From CAMPJU01 sp046566095 (GTDB lineage Bacteria; Pseudomonadota; Gammaproteobacteria; Xanthomonadales; Xanthomonadaceae), in NCBI GenBank assembly GCA_046566095.1, contig JBKHXI010000055.1, forward strand, positions 1 through 6,721: 6,721 nucleotides of DNA. The letters are read 5' to 3'. Positions 5,337-6,721 of the stretch are shown one piece after another. The notes beneath the pieces are model-generated. The model ran no database searches and was not told where the DNA came from. It saw only the letters and a list, made by a program, of their open reading frames with translations. Each line of letters starts with the position of its first letter. Position 1 is the first letter of the stretch. Position numbers and translations under genes: made by a program.

Positions 5337-5807
5337 GTGAGGGCGCGACTGGTCGCGGTCGGCGAACGCCCGCCGCACTGGGTCGCCGACGGTTTCGCCG
5401 AGTACCGCAAGCGCCTCTCGCACTGGCTGCCGCTGGAACTGGTGGAGGTGTCGCCCGGCGTGCGCGGCAAGGGCCGCGACATCGGCCGGGCGATGTCCGA
5501 CGAGGGCGCACGGGTGCTCGCGGCGCTGGCCGGCGACGTGCACGTGGTCGCGCTGGACGGACGCGGCAAGCCCTGGAGTTCGGAAGACCTGGCGCTGCGG
5601 ATGGAGCAATGGCGCGGGCAGGGCCGCGACCTGGCCTTCGTGGTCGGCGGGCCCGAGGGGCACGCCGGCGAGGTGCTGGCGCGCGCCGACGAGTCCTGGT
5701 CGCTGGGCCCGGCGACCCTGCCGCACATGCTGGTGCGCCTGATCGTCGCCGAGCAGCTCTACCGCGCCTGCGCGATGCTGGCCAACCACCCCTACCACCG
5801 CGCCTGA
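5337..5807 (+). CDS. rlmH: 23S rRNA (pseudouridine1915-N3)-methyltransferase RlmH
   Basis: This gene encodes 156 residues from a GTG start, matching the family's 155-157. RlmH is a SPOUT-class methyltransferase that uses S-adenosylmethionine to methylate pseudouridine 1915 in helix 69 of 23S rRNA on assembled ribosomes. The N-terminus RARLVAVGERPPHWVADGFA and the knot region VVGGPEGH (residues 102-109; GGxxG binds the cofactor) are present. The C-terminus LVRLIVAEQLYRACAMLANH followed by PYHRA is the nearly invariant end of the family. The start is 4 bases after the rsfS stop, so the two are co-transcribed. It is the last gene of the cluster. I see no clear terminator in the 70 bases before the convergent gene, only the palindrome CGGCATGCCG at 5816-5825. 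Confidence 0.95.
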   Translation: MRARLVAVGERPPHWVADGFAEYRKRLSHWLPLELVEVSPGVRGKGRDIGRAMSDEGARVLAALAGDVHVVALDGRGKPWSSEDLALRMEQWRGQGRDLAFVVGGPEGHAGEVLARADESWSLGPATLPHMLVRLIVAEQLYRACAMLANHPYHRA

Positions 5808-5877
5808 TCGCGTCCCGGCATGCCGAGGCGGAAGCGGCAGTGGACTGATCCTGCGCCAAGTGCCGTGGCCCGGGGGC

Positions 5878-6069
5878 TCAGCCGCCCTCGTCGTCGATGG
5901 GCTCGGCGTTGTCGGCGTCGCGGTCGACGCCGCCCTCGTCCGGCGACGGCTCTTCCTTGGCGTGCGGCTTGCGCACGTCGGACCGGTCGCGTGGCTCGTC
6001 CTCGGCGTAGCCGGGGTTGTGGCCGGGACGGGGGTCGGCGGCCGGCGGGGCGGGCTTGTCGGGGCTCAT
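5878..6069 (-). CDS. Small acidic, probably disordered protein of unknown function
   Basis: This gene encodes 63 residues, from MSPDKPAPPAADPRPG to ADNAEPIDDEGG. It is rich in Asp, Glu, Pro and Gly, with no hydrophobic core, signal peptide or membrane segment, so it is probably intrinsically disordered. The ATG at 6069 is one base after the stop of the SIMPL-domain gene (TGA-C-ATG), which suggests translational coupling. An in-frame upstream start within the SIMPL gene (GTG/ATG region near 6123) is possible but would overlap needlessly. The composition-biased frame could be non-coding, but the tight junction favours a real gene. I do not recognise a family. Confidence 0.55.
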   Translation of the reverse strand: MSPDKPAPPAADPRPGHNPGYAEDEPRDRSDVRKPHAKEEPSPDEGGVDRDADNAEPIDDEGG

Positions 6070-6070
6070 G

Positions 6071-6721
6071 TCAGCGGCCCAGTTCGAAGACGACGTCGAG
6101 GTGGACGCCGAGCCTGTTCTCACCCGGCGCGATCGGCGTGCCGCTGTCGGCCGCCTCGGCCCGAGCCATGGCCATCATCGGCACCGGCGGCCCCATGCCG
6201 CCGCCCTCGGAGATGCTGACGATGCGCCGCACCCGCAGGCCCAGCGCCTGGGCGTACATGGCGGCGCGCGCCTGCGCCTTTTCCAGGGCGGCGCGGCGGG
6301 CCTCGTCCTGGACCGCGTCGCGGTCGTCGATGTCGAAGCCCGGCCCGTGGACCTGGTTGGCGCCGCTGGCCACCAGCGCATCCATCACCTGGCCGACGCG
6401 GGCGATGTCGCGGACCTTGATGCTGACGGTGTTGCTGGCCTGGTAGCCGCTGATCGCGGGCTCGGCGTCGCGCACGTGCCGGTACTGCGGGTGGACGCTC
6501 ACGCCGCTGGTCTGGATGTCGCGTTCGGCGATGCCGGCGCGGCGGATCGCGGCCATCACCTGTTCCATCTGCGCGGCGTTGGCGCGGGTCGCGGCCTGCG
6601 CGTCGGCGGCCTGGGTCACGACGCCGGCCGAGAGGGTGGCGATGTCGGGTGCGCGCGAGGCTTCGCCGTGCGCCGACACCGAGACCAGGGTGGCGTCGGC
6701 GGGGATGCCGTAGCCGGGCAG
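6071..6721 (-). CDS. SIMPL-domain (DUF541) periplasmic protein, N-terminus outside window
   Basis: The frame is open to the right edge, so the gene starts beyond it; the GTG at 6679 is internal. The visible 216 residues begin LPGYGIPADATLVSVSAHGE and fit the SIMPL/DUF541 family (E. coli YggE-like). Characteristic parts are PDIATLSAGVVTQA, the helix with NAAQMEQVMAAIRRAGI, the DIQTSGVSVHPQY strand, GYQASNTVSIKVRDIARVGQ, the ALEKAQARAAMYAQALGL helix and VSISEGG near the end. Family members are exported, form ring-like oligomers, and are linked to oxidative stress tolerance in E. coli; their biochemical role is unsettled. The signal peptide expected upstream is not visible. The gene is convergent to rlmH and is followed after one base by the small acidic gene. 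Confidence 0.88.
   Translation of the reverse strand: MPGYGIPADATLVSVSAHGEASRAPDIATLSAGVVTQAADAQAATRANAAQMEQVMAAIRRAGIAERDIQTSGVSVHPQYRHVRDAEPAISGYQASNTVSIKVRDIARVGQVMDALVASGANQVHGPGFDIDDRDAVQDEARRAALEKAQARAAMYAQALGLRVRRIVSISEGGGMGPPVPMMAMARAEAADSGTPIAPGENRLGVHLDVVFELGR

Noticed and set aside
5816..5825. Palindrome CGGCATGCCG after rlmH as a terminator
   Set aside because: It has no loop or T-tract; a 10-base palindrome is common in such G+C-rich DNA.
1..6721. CRISPR array, tRNA, rRNA or riboswitch
   Set aside because: No regularly spaced repeats, cloverleaf-like sequence or long structured leader was found on reading either strand.

Overview
The window is high-GC DNA, roughly 70-78% G+C in its housekeeping part by hand count of single rows. 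Gene order and protein sequences suggest a gammaproteobacterium of the Xanthomonadaceae (Lysobacter/Luteimonas-like). That placement is inferred from LptE, RsfS and RlmH residues and has not been tested by a search.

Positions 1-1553 hold the 3' end of an RHS polymorphic-toxin gene. Its conserved YD-repeat core ends at a DPYGL motif and is followed by a 136-residue glycine-rich C-terminal tip. The tip overlaps a 64-codon gene for a small two-helix membrane protein, the likely immunity partner, and a strong terminator closes the unit. Base composition drops sharply from the last part of the core onward, as expected for an exchangeable toxin/immunity end.

Positions 1557-2313, minus strand, form a gene graveyard. 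There is a 3' relic of a probable regulator, an intact ribbon-helix-helix-like antitoxin gene, and a broken BrnT-type toxin gene that lacks its 5' end and carries an in-frame TGA where the family has Trp. Both 5'-truncated genes abut a copy of the same 21-bp motif in the same orientation, and each is followed by a hairpin. This gives two motif / truncated gene / hairpin units in a row.

Positions 2314-2531 are intergenic, with one weak promoter candidate. Positions 2532-5807 carry the conserved housekeeping cluster lptE-holA-nadD-rsfS-rlmH: LPS export, the replicative clamp-loader delta subunit, NAD synthesis, ribosome silencing and 23S rRNA methylation. The genes are tightly packed or overlapping, and a TATAAT box sits on the nadD stop codon, ahead of rsfS. 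leuS, which usually precedes lptE, is not in the window; the RHS/toxin-antitoxin debris lies there instead.

Positions 5878-6721 are convergent to the cluster: a SIMPL-domain (DUF541) envelope protein gene cut by the window edge, then one base later a gene for a small, acidic, probably disordered protein of unknown function.
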